Both the position numbers and the translations under genes were made by a program. The notes beneath the pieces were generated by a model that was not told the DNA's origin, did not search any database, and saw only the letters and a program-made list of their open reading frames with translations. From Halicephalobus mephisto (taxonomy: Eukaryota > Nematoda > Chromadorea > Rhabditida > Panagrolaimidae): DNA of 64,000 nt. Below, piece by piece: positions 53,781 through 64,000 of the stretch (its first letter is position 1; each line of letters opens with the position of its first letter). The DNA lies in NCBI GenBank assembly GCA_009193035.1, contig SWDT01000073.1, positions 1 through 64,000 on the forward strand, in the 5' to 3' direction.

Positions 53781-56416
53781 TTAACGACCTGGGGCTGAAC
53801 GTTCAATACTGACGGCTCGAAGTAATTGTTGAAATGAGCTATTCGTTGAAACGGGAACAGCTGAATTTTCTCCATTAAATTTAGCAACTGAATCTTGGTA
53901 AACAGCTTCAGCATCAGCATGTGAAAGATTCTTCACACGAGCTAATGCAAAAACACAGATCTCAGGAAGAACAACTTTTGAAATATAATGCATTTCTCGC
54001 AGTAGAGTCATCTTAGGGAGTTTCGGGCAAAGAGCAATCCAATTACGTACTTCAGCAACCACAACTTCAAGTTCATTAAAATCAAGCAAATTGCCTAAAA
54101 TCAATAATCATACTTAAGCCAACAACAAACACATACCACAATAAAAAGATAGGCAAGCATCAGAAGGATCATTAACCACCTCGTACTTTTCACTTCTCTC
54201 GCATTTTTCTTGGCCAGACCAGATTCGTTCAATGTAATCTCGGGCGTCAAAAGAAAGCATCATCTTAAAGATGAGGTTCTTTGATGAATTCAATGATACT
54301 GAAAAATCAGTCCTCGTTTCAAATTTAAATACATCATTCTCACAATTAGATAAACTAAGACCGTTCTGAAGTGGTCTAGTTTTAGGCTTGTTATCCTCCT
54401 TCATCACAACATCCTTTTTAGGAGTATTAGTAGTACCATGTTGACCATTACCGTATTCAAAACCTTTAGGAGCATTTAAAAAACGTCGTGGATTATCCAT
54501 AAATTCCTCAGCAGCAACTAACGCTCTTACATAAACACTGTACTCCTCAGTATCGTATTTCTTGATAAGATCATCAAGTTCCTCATAAGTAACATTACGG
54601 CATCGAGCATATGGGAAATCCAAAATATCTTTGTTTTCACTGAACGGAAACTTGCGAACAGATGCAAGAGTACCAGATACATCAGTCAGCTGAAATATCA
54701 CTAGTGTAATTGTTAGAAATGCTGAACTTACTAGAGCTGGCCAATCAAATCCTTCAGACGATTCAACGAGGATAACTGTATATTCCACAAATTCTCTTCC
54801 TCCTTCAGTTGTTTTCCGTGGCTTTTTTATAGCTGGAACATCTACCAAACTGCTGTTATTGGAAGAAGTTGATGGAGAAACAGTCTCTGCTGATTCGGAA
54901 TGATTATTAAAAGGAGCTGAAGAACTCCTTCTAACAGGAGCTTCTCCTCTTAAAATAGCTAAGGCCGCTTTATAAGCAGCTTGCAATTCCTTCGAAGCAT
55001 TAGGAGGAAGTTGGTCAGTTTCTTTGAACAAAACAGCCGTCTTCGGTGTAGTCTTGAAGGTAGCTGAACGAGGTCCAGTTTCAGGCAAGAAATAATAAGT
55101 CAGTTTCTTCGGGTAGACATTCTTAATGACGGCCGGCCAACGAGGAGATTTGCGGTAAGGGACCCAGATTACATCACCAGTTTTGAACACTAAAAAACAA
55201 CAAATTAAAATTTCAAATTCCCAATGCAGACGCTGTATTTCCATTCCTCCCCTCTTTGACCTTAAGTCGTCGAAACTTTTTGCAAAGACGAAGCAATCTT
55301 GAATTGTTCTCGTTAAGAACCCAATCTGTATAATCAAACACACAACTATTCTTAATAGTCACTATTCAGAAGCCACGAAAGGAAGTTACTTTGAAGATCT
55401 CCATCTCAGAAAAACCTCATTTTACATACAAGAAAAGAATATTTAACAGGAAACCAGTCTAGATGAATGTCGTCTCAAAGCAACACCCAGTAAGTTCTAC
55501 TAATTATTCTCATGTCCCTAGCGAGATTTTGTTCTGTAGATATTGTCAAAATCACAAAGCAGTACCCAAAGACAATAGAAGTTGCAGCAAAAAACAGAAA
55601 ACAATTTCCAATTTTCAGCAGAAATCACTCTATCACTATTATAATTTGGAACAGAAGACTGATTGAACCATTTTAGATTCGCGTTCTCATATATGCACAC
55701 ATTTCAACGGCTAGTCACACTAGTAATTCCCATGGGGTATTTTCTCAATTATGACAACTCTTATTTACGTAACATCCTCGGAATTTCCCATAGAATCCAT
55801 CTTCAAAACCTGATCATTGTTGAGATTCAAAATTTTAAAGAAGAAAACCAGTTATTGAAGAAACTGAAGATTCGCAAATTATTAAATTAAAAATCCATAT
55901 AAAAAATTCAGATTCCACTCCCACACAATGAAAAAATCAAGAAAGGAAGATTAAAGGTCGTTCTTGCTTATACTTTAGTTGTCGTCGAAAATGGAATCGA
56001 TTATTTCAGAATAATCAAAAATATTGACAAGATTCAAATCCACATTTCCCAAAAATTAAAACCCAAGAAAAAAGCAGAAAAATCGTCGATCAATTTCCCA
56101 GTTATCTCATTAATATCCATCACCACCATCTCATCATCATCAATATAGTCAAATACCTGCCTGAACGAGCTGATTCAAACAATATCAATAAGAAGTAAGT
56201 CGTTCATATATCGAATCCACTATTCCAGACCAAATTTCATTCATACAGCTCAATATCCATTCAAAAAACTTACATCACTATTGAATTCCATTGTCACACT
56301 TGCCAAATATCCTAATCCCCATCCAATACTTCCAAAATCACAAAAATTCTATATAAAAATGAACACAAAAACTCACATGTACTGGAATTTGAAGAGCCCG
56401 AAGACTTCCGTGCCAT
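53781..56416 (-). CDS. PWWP-domain protein, MUM1/PWWP3-like
   Basis: Exons 56416-56377, 55189-54732, 54689-54137 and 54094-53781 give 454 aa. Exon 1 is MARKSSGSSNSST, joined across a 1.2-kb intron in phase 1 to LFKTGDVIWVPYRKSPRWPA, a PWWP domain at about 14-75 (Trp-Pro core RWPAVIKNV). After a Ser-rich disordered stretch comes a helical C-terminal domain (YEELDDLIKKY; LPEICVFALARVKNLSHADA) resembling the LPEA.I.AIS.V...TAEE region of vertebrate PWWP3A/B. PWWP domains bind methylated histone tails and DNA, and MUM1 has been linked to chromatin relaxation at breaks. The subfamily call is from remembered similarity. An ATTTCAG acceptor upstream of exon 1 suggests a spliced or trans-spliced 5' UTR. 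Confidence 0.75.
55190..56376 (-). other. Long first intron of the PWWP gene
   Basis: 1.19 kb, AT-rich, flanked by GTGAGT and TTTTTTAG. Plus-strand open frames inside it have no protein-like features. Confidence 0.5.
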
Positions 56417-56861
56417 CTTCAAATCCAGACCTCGATATTCGAGCGGAAAACCTTCCGAAATCCAAATCCGGACAATATGTTAATAGTACCTGAAATAATA
56501 AAACATAAATAACACAAATAAGCACGGATATCCAAAAGCAGAAGAGTCGAGCGGCGTTACCATAGGCAGCCACACAAAGAGGCGGGCAGAGTGCGCGCAA
56601 CGCGCTCGGCAATTGTATTTTCCTGCAATTTTTGCCAGAAGCCATCTTCTGAATCCTCGACTCTTCTAAAATCAAATATCACACAGATATATAATAAGGT
56701 ATGTAACCTATAACTTTAAAATTCCAATCAATCGTTAAATAATTCTTATATCAACTCTGAATAAGATTGATTTTTAAGGCACTAATTCAAAATGGCCACG
56801 GAATCACCAAACTAAAATCATTCTACTGACCAGTCAATTTTTTGAGCAAATACAGTAAAAC

Positions 56862-57992
56862 CTAAACTTCCGCTCCTGCTAGACGTCTTAATATTGGGGA
56901 AACTTGATCATAAGTTGTGAAGGAAATTCCAACAGCAATCGGTCCCTTGATCCAGTTCATACTTAATCCTTTGTAGAGACCTTTCTTGATTCCTTCGTTT
57001 TTGTAGATCTGATAAAGGGTGTAGATTATTCCTTGATCACGAGAGACACGGCCTGTTTGCATCCTTCTCCTAACTATGTCCAATGGATAGGACGATGTTT
57101 GACCAATCAATCCCGCAAAAGCTCCAAACAACATTTTAAAGACAGGATTCACTTCACGACCCGTTTCTTCTGAAAACATTACTTGAGCAATAGTTAATTA
57201 ATCGATCAAACCTTGGTAGACAAGTTTGAGAGTCTCGTAGGTGAAAAAACTGGAACCGGCATATGGAATCACACCCAATATCGTAGGATAAATGCCTCTG
57301 TAAAACGTCCTGAATCCTTGTTCGGCGAAAGTTTTTCTGAATACTGCTAGAAGATTAGGATATTCTGCTTTAGAACTGACGGAAAGAATGGCTTTTGCGG
57401 TGTCTAGAGGATAGGTTATAATCGTGGCTGTCGTTGCTGCTGCTGATCCTGCTATATACCTTCTAATCGGAGTTTTTACTCTAAATAATAACGGAAATTT
57501 GAGGAATTCTATATAAAAATTAAATTCTTACCCATTTTTGTCTACATGAAATAAATGCTTATATTCCTCGTGAGCGGCGAACTGGATAGCTGCATACGGT
57601 ACGACTCTAGCCATCGTCGCCGAATTTCCTCGGAATAATGATACAAAGCCTGTTTGTTGGTAAGTAATTTTGACAAACTTGAGAGCAGCTTTGAACGAAT
57701 ATCGTCTTGTCCGGGAAACTAAAAAATTAAAATTGTTTAAAATTAAAATAAAATTTCTAAAAACCTTGAAAATTAATCTTCGTCCGGTCCAACGGAGCAA
57801 TTGTGGTTTTCGCAATAGCCCCAGCAATGGCTCCAGAAGCTAGGGATGGCAATACCGACGTCAAAGCTCTGGAAGACACCACATTAGATGTCTTCTCAGA
57901 AGTCTCCTGAAATAACTCATATATTAAACACAGTAATCATTTCGAAATAACCCTACCTCTACAGCTTCTGGAGTACCTCCTTCAGTCCCCAT
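56862..57992 (-). CDS. Mitochondrial carrier, SLC25A42-like (CoA transporter)
   Basis: Exons 57992-57957, 57906-57765, 57718-57532, 57480-57212 and 57169-56862 give 313 aa. Three Solcar repeats each have the carrier signature: PLDRTK, PLDTAK and PLDIVR, with the matching GxxGLYKG/FYRG motifs after them. SLC25A42 imports coenzyme A (exchanging adenine nucleotides) into mitochondria. Length, repeat spacing and the lead-in [20 protein letters not shown] fit that subfamily. The C. elegans orthologue lies near idha-1 and cfim-1 as I recall, in line with the position here. It is on the same strand as the CCCH and PWWP genes, with spacers of about 450-620 bp. Confidence 0.92.
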
Positions 57993-58612
57993 CTCGTTCA
58001 GGATAATCTATAACCAGCAAAGACAGAAAACGACGGACTTATCGGAATTCTTCTACCGCATTATCCTCCCAATGCCAATCCAGTAAAATTGAGAATACTA
58101 AAAACAGGGACTAAATGAGTTCAAATTTTTAAAAATGTGATCCACGTAACTGGAAACCGTTTGCAAACAAAGAAAAAGGTAAAAACAAAAACTTGTAAAT
58201 CAGCAACTGAACAAATGAACGACAAGACAGAGGATTGGCGAAACGTCCTCTACGCTACACGATCCGTACCTTGAGAGATAGATCTGATCTGAGTCCATTG
58301 CTCTTCGTCGTGAAAAATCGACAACTTTCCTGAGTCAGTTTCAACTTCCTGAATCTTCTATCGTACCTTACTCGTATTTCCGTCATCTAACAAGTCCCAA
58401 ATCCAAGCAGAACCAGTCCAACCCCACTCCCAATCATGATTCTCTTTACAAATAAACCTTTTATCCTTGGGCACTTTAAAAACTCAAAAAATAGTTCAAA
58501 ATAATCAAAAGCTGAAAGAAATAGCCGAATTCCCAACAAATAACCAGATAACTAAACTACAAAAACCGGCTTATAAAATTGCGGATGTTAGAGTTAGTAA
58601 CAGACCTAACCG
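57993..58612. other. Spacer between CCCH gene and carrier gene
   Basis: 620 bp containing the CCCH 3' UTR and the carrier promoter. I see no separate gene or RNA. Confidence 0.45.
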
Positions 58613-59539
58613 TCAAAAGTGAAAGCCAAAAAGACTCTTGGAGCCGTCTTCAGTTTGTCCACTGTTGTTGCCAAAGGGTAAGTTCGAGAGAGACGAGTTC
58701 CAGGGACTCAACAATGGATTATAATAAGTCATTGAAGATCCAAAAGACGCCACATTGAGTGAAGAACTAGACGTGGCAGGCATCGCAGAGGAAGAAAATC
58801 GATTGTGATGAGAATCTCTTCTGTGGACAAACTTGCATTTCGATCCGTGAGGACATTCTCCATACTCAGTGAAATGCTTACACAGTACTGTTTTGTAATG
58901 AGGGTTAGCCTAAAAGGGCAATGAGAAATAACTTAGGAAATAGGCACTTGCTTGAATAGGCGGTCTCAACTCATGTATTCCATGGGCGTATCTACAGCAT
59001 TCTCCGTATTGGCAAGTCTGGTTATCTCGCCACTCGTGGCAAAGTGCAGTTTTGTAACTATCGGTACGCCACCGTTGGCTTCCCAGCGAATCGCTAAACG
59101 ACTGCCGAGAAGAACCAGAACCAGCGAACTTCGGGGCCAAGGGAGACTTGAGAGATGGTCGTCTTGATCCTATGGGTGAAGGAGGAGGCTAAAAAGACAT
59201 CGGATAAAAAATAAAAAGTGAACCGCTCACCAAGGAGAAAGAAGGCGGAGCACAGGCTCTGAGGGAATTGTTGAAACTTTTTTCCGCTACATAGTCACCA
59301 GGATGCAAGAACTCATGCTAAAAGTTGATAATTTTATATCAACTATTAATTTAAAACCTTACTTGTGGAATCCCCTGGAAAGCAGGAGGATCGTTGGCGG
59401 ACCTCAGAGCCGCATTTGTTCGAGAATCTTCGATCGTCTGCCGGATTCTTTCTGCTTCTTTGGCAGCCCTTTCTCTCCGCATCTCATCCTTCTGAATGTC
59501 AACAGAGCGGTCAAACTGAACAGTTTTCTTCCCCTTCAT
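58613..59539 (-). CDS. TIS11/TTP-type tandem CCCH zinc-finger RNA-binding protein
   Basis: Exons 59539-59363, 59317-59231, 59188-58952 and 58909-58613 give 265 aa. An N-terminal charged helix (about 10-45) leads to two CCCH fingers in the C-terminal half: YKTALCHEWRDNQTCQYGEC-CRYAH and YKTVLCKHFTEYGECPHGSK-CKFVH, each preceded by the YKT lead-in of the TTP family. TTP proteins bind AU-rich 3' UTR elements and promote decay; nematode relatives (POS-1, MEX-5, OMA) pattern the early embryo. The intron between the fingers (58910-58951) appears to use a GC donor (GCAAGT), the only choice that keeps HELRPPIQ|ANPHYKT in frame. The gene diverges from cfim-1. Confidence 0.9.
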
Positions 59540-60729
<1,190 letters not shown>

Positions 60730-61251
60730 AAAGCTATTCATCATATTTTTGATGTTATTATATAAATTAATATCCAAATTGCCCATATTTGTACTTCTGG
60801 AGACCCAATATGAATTCACTATTATTTGGAAATTTAATTTTGATTCTGATGTCGGCCTCTATAGACATGAATATGGATCACATTTACGAGTCTAGTTAGG
60901 TCACAGTGATCGGTAATACAAATCCGTGAAATCCCACGGGAAGTGTGTTAATCCTGAGCATCGGTTGGATCTAGTCCATTATCGTAACTGACAGATCATC
61001 CCGATATATGCAGGGATGTAGTCGAGAGTTTCTAGAAAAAAATGCAAAAGATCGGTTTTTATTTTAAAAATTATATTTTTGAATATTTCGAAATCTTAGG
61101 GGTAGTTATGTAGATATGTTCTTGGATATATGGATTAAGAAATAAAATTAAAAAATCCTAAATTTCATCATTATCTTACGAAAGCCATTCATTCTTCGTT
61201 TATCAGTCCTATCCACCACAACTCATCAATAATCAAAAAATCCAAACAGAT
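60730..61251. other. Convergent spacer with small hairpins
   Basis: About 520 bp. Short stem-loops occur at about 60928-60943 (CCGTG/CACGG) and 60996-61018 (CATCCC/GGGATG). No snoRNA boxes or known RNA were recognised. Confidence 0.35.
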
Positions 61252-61822
61252 TCAATAAATTCTTTTCTTGTCCATCCCAACTGAAAAAAACAAATTAATA
61301 TATATTTCGAAATACTAGAAACTCACAGATGTCCGTACCGAGAGCAGCCAGAGTCTGGTAATTCGGGTCGTTAGTCCCGACCATTCCGCCTTGAGTGGGG
61401 GGTCTAGGGGGTCCAGCAGGAATTCCACCAACAGTTCTACGTTTATCCGGTCCAAAACAGTCTCTGCCAATACCAGCCAATGTCTAAATTCCAATTAAAA
61501 AAATATTCCAAAAATTTTTAATATAAAAACAAAAATTCCAAACCTGATAATTAGGGTCATAAATGCCAGCCATTCCAGCTCTAGATAGGGGTACCGGTTG
61601 TCTCACTAGAGGAACCACAGGTCTCAGTTTCTCCTGACTTCTGGAATCTGAATCCTCCTCATCGTCATCATATTTCTGTCTTCTTCTTTTCTGAGTTTTA
61701 GATTTCTTGTTTTTCTTCTTATTCCTGCCACATTGAACCATAATAGAGTTAACAAAACCGACAACGAAGAACACTTGCAACAGAAGCACAAGGAAAGCTA
61801 GGAATTCTGCTAGAAGGTCCAT
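61252..61822 (-). CDS. Small membrane protein with DPNYQTL repeats
   Basis: Exons 61822-61544, 61483-61327 and 61280-61252 give 154 aa. An N-terminal hydrophobic helix (LLAEFLAFLVLLLQVFFVVG, about residues 3-30) acts as signal anchor. A very basic stretch (KKKNKKSKTQKRRR) and an acidic patch (DDDEEDSDS) follow. The end carries two near-copies of a motif interrupted by introns: DPNYQTLAGIGRDCFGPDKR and DPNYQTLAALGTDIFGMDKK. Intron 1 splits the first copy right after DPNYQ. I recall similar DPNYQTL motifs in nematode-specific proteins but cannot name a function; Tyr in that context could be a phosphorylation or adaptor site. Start chosen at MDLLAEF, the ATG just before the hydrophobic helix. 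Confidence 0.75.
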
Positions 61823-62405
61823 TTTGCTCAAGGACAAGACGTTGACGTCACTCCCGAAACCGTATCGTTGGAATGAAAACTCCACATTACACAAGTCAGG
61901 TAATCGGAAAAATTTCCATATCTTCCAACTGCATTCTATTATTTTCAATCTGAACAAGTTCAACACAGATTTTAGAAGTATGAAAACGAATTAGGTTCCA
62001 AAGATTATCCGAGAATAAGTATACTCCTCAATGCTCAATTGACCGATCTGCATTATTTACTGTCGATAAAAGCTGATTCTATAACAAAGCTCAAATCTTT
62101 CCCAAGCACCATCCTCACAATATCCAATCCTGAAAATGCCGAACAAGAAACAAAATCAACTGAAGAACCTCAGTTAATCATAGCAACATCGCACCTTGAT
62201 ATTCCTCCAAGTTCCCAAACACTGAACAACCATCATAATTCAGACGGTCCCAAAGAACTCCGCAACAAATACCCTGGAGAGCAAGCCAGGATATAAAGAT
62301 CCATTAAACCCTCTACAGATACACGTATCGTGCATCCACACCAGATGACCCCGATCTATTCGAAATTTTTATAAACAAACAACCAACATTAGTCCATAGA
62401 ACAAA
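61823..62405. other. Spacer upstream of the DPNYQTL gene
   Basis: 580 bp between two minus-strand genes. An 85-codon plus-strand frame (62039-62296) begins at TTG and has no domain or promoter. A CRE-like TGACGTCA lies near 61844. Confidence 0.4.
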
Positions 62406-62908
62406 TTAGGTCTCCTTCAACTCACGAAGACGACGGACAGTACTGCGAACAGTGGCAGCGGTCACCGTGCTGTATACGTAGGCTCCTCCAGCGACGGTCT
62501 TGTGGCACTTGGCGCACTTCCAGATACCGACGACTTGACGTTTCATCGCCTCCTGTAAATTGAAACGAGTTAGAATTCCCTGCGAATGCCGTTCACATAT
62601 GAAACTAACCTTTCCACAGAAAGCACAAGTGTACTTTGAGTGCTGGGTGATCTCCATCTGCTTGATTTGCTTACGGAGAGAAGCACCATAACGAGTGCCG
62701 TACTTTCCGACGATTCCGACCTTCTTCGTGCGCTTTCCCTGAAATTTACCAATTAATAAAAAAGGAACGAGGGAAAAGCAAAAGTGAAGCAAGATTGTTG
62801 ATATAAAAATTGGACCGAAAATGAGTTAAATTTCGTTTTCACCAGGAAAAATAGTGCAATTACGGACTTAGCTAATTTACGGATAAGACTAAAGAGGAAA
62901 CTCACCAT
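62406..62908 (-). CDS. rpl-43: 60S ribosomal protein eL43 (L37a)
   Basis: Exons 62908-62906, 62738-62610 and 62552-62406 give 92 aa, the exact family length. Exon 1 carries only the ATG before a GTGAGT donor, a layout common in ribosomal protein genes. The protein reads [20 protein letters not shown] and has the zinc-ribbon Cys pairs CAFC and CAKC, followed by [19 protein letters not shown]. It sits in the large subunit as a zinc-binding rRNA-contact protein. Minor ORF extensions through introns 1 and 2 are shadows. Confidence 0.97.
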
Positions 62909-64000
62909 CTTAACGGAGAATAGAAGTAGAAACTTGTAAAAAGCCTCTCTGACGATGAATAACAGAAAAGAGAAGAGCAGCGAGCTGACGAGTACCGTTC
63001 TCAGGGAAAGTCGTGTCGGGAGTTCCCGAAAGTCCACTAGCTGTCAGAGACGAACTTCCCTGTGGTTTTTTATGACTTTAATTTCTTCTTTTTCCTCTTT
63101 TTCTTATTTTACTTTTGTTCAATTTTGTTTATTTTTAATCCTAATCGAATCATAATTATAATTTAAGATTGTTGTCAACTATTTGACAAAATTTGGATTT
63201 TCTGACGCATTGTCATTCCAACTTGAGCTAATCATCGAAGGATCTCGCTAGCTGTCGTCCAGATGGGCTTTCGATAGTTGTCCAAGTTTTTCACATGGGA
63301 ATTTGTTTGACGTGGATACTGTAATTTCGGAACAATTTTGCCCTCGATTGTCCTTTGTTGTTTTGGATCAGCATTTGTTGGCTCGAGAGTTCAAAGGTCT
63401 TCCGATTTGGGATTATGTCACAGCTTGCATGGAAATCGTGACCTCCTACAGTGCAACTTTGATATCCAAAAAGAATCCGCTTCACTAATTTGCATAATAT
63501 TGCACTAATGAGTCTGATTTACCGAAGAATATTTATCCGCGATTTCTGCTTTGTCTCAGAAGCTGCCATAATTCACGGTCAATTAGTTTTTTCCAAAAAT
63601 AGATGAATCAATCATGTTTGGCACTTTCTTTTTAGATTGGTCCAAGTGACCCGAAATTGCTTGCGCAAGAGGCCCGGCCAACAAGCGAGTCATGTTGTCT
63701 GATTTCCCTAGTTTAGCACCTGCGGATCGGAACATCTGCCCGGATCGTTCTCCTCTCGACCAAGATTATCCATGACGCAAACGAAGTTGCTTCCGTGCGG
63801 GAAGATAACAAATCCTGGGACATACATAAGCGGAAAAAAAGATTCAAAGTTCTTCACAAGGTGACTACTCTTCTGATGTGTGGTTTATTCTTGATATGTT
63901 TTCGTATCGATTATTTTCATGCAAGTCTAGTCTTTTTCAATCTCTTCATCCACTACGTCTAATTGAAACACGATTCACCCTTCGGGTAATCTCAATTTAC
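62909..64000. other. Window end, no gene supported
   Basis: Contains the rpl-43 5' flank and then 900 bp without a convincing gene. An isolated TTGCGCAA lies at 63661-63668. A plus-strand frame at 63303-63488 lacks motifs. Confidence 0.4.

Noticed and set aside
60890..61020. Possible structured RNA (5S, snoRNA or snRNA) after cfim-1
   Set aside because: Only short hairpins; no C/D or H/ACA boxes, no 5S promoter boxes and no Pol III terminator in place.
62039..62296. 85-codon plus-strand ORF between two minus-strand genes
   Set aside because: Starts at TTG, lacks a promoter and conserved features.

Overview
The window reads as nematode nuclear DNA. One gene carries the canonical 22-nt nematode spliced leader SL1 (1746-1767), and two SL1-like genes lie nearby. 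Introns are short (many 44-50 bp) with TTTCAG-type acceptors. The families present are typical of nematodes: cuticle collagen, cuticlin/ZP proteins, an astacin with a ShK-like tail, innexin, and small TATA-box genes for secreted products. I cannot name the species. Genes are compact and multi-exon; all exon coordinates were derived by hand from splice consensus, reading frame and remembered family alignments.

Layout. 0-9.4 kb: a tiny His-rich peptide gene behind CRE-like sites, three SL RNA genes, a dead ubiquitin-conjugating-enzyme gene, an unknown secreted Cys-rich protein and a cuticlin. 10.7-21.6 kb: dense housekeeping genes, with smu-1 and a GRASP55/65-type Golgi protein on the minus strand. 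These diverge from a plus-strand series of prp-17/CDC40, a probable mitochondrial ribosomal protein mL52 and PP5 phosphatase (possible operon), followed by a minus-strand innexin. 21.6-35.2 kb: gene-poor, with a tandem repeat array, an intron-containing tRNA-Lys, the astacin, a CES-2/PAR-type bZIP gene next to a cluster of TTGCGCAA sites, and a collagen. 35.2-44.6 kb: an SH2-pseudokinase with a frameshift, a decayed gene, a 1011-aa proline-rich ZP membrane protein, an AT-rich stretch and an intronless zinc-finger/GIY-YIG-like protein.

45.4-64 kb: a DPP4/DPP6-family membrane peptidase with two alternative N-termini, NAD-isocitrate dehydrogenase alpha, a LysM membrane protein, a PWWP protein, an SLC25A42-like carrier, a TIS11-type CCCH protein, CFIm25 (NUDT21), a small DPNYQTL-repeat membrane protein and ribosomal protein eL43. 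From memory, the C. elegans chromosome I cosmid F43G9 also holds idha-1, a LysM gene, an SLC25A42-like carrier and cfim-1 together, so this looks like conserved microsynteny.

A second layer is a repeat family of roughly 30 copies: a ~50-bp imperfect palindrome with GGATAGTGTC / GACACTATCC ends. It often sits in short tandem arrays of period ~75-90 bp, always in introns or intergenic DNA. No operon-scale novel pathway is evident. The most unusual items are this repeat family, the SL1-variant cluster, the GIY-YIG-like gene, the pseudokinase, the intron-bearing tRNA-Lys and the DPP alternative exon.
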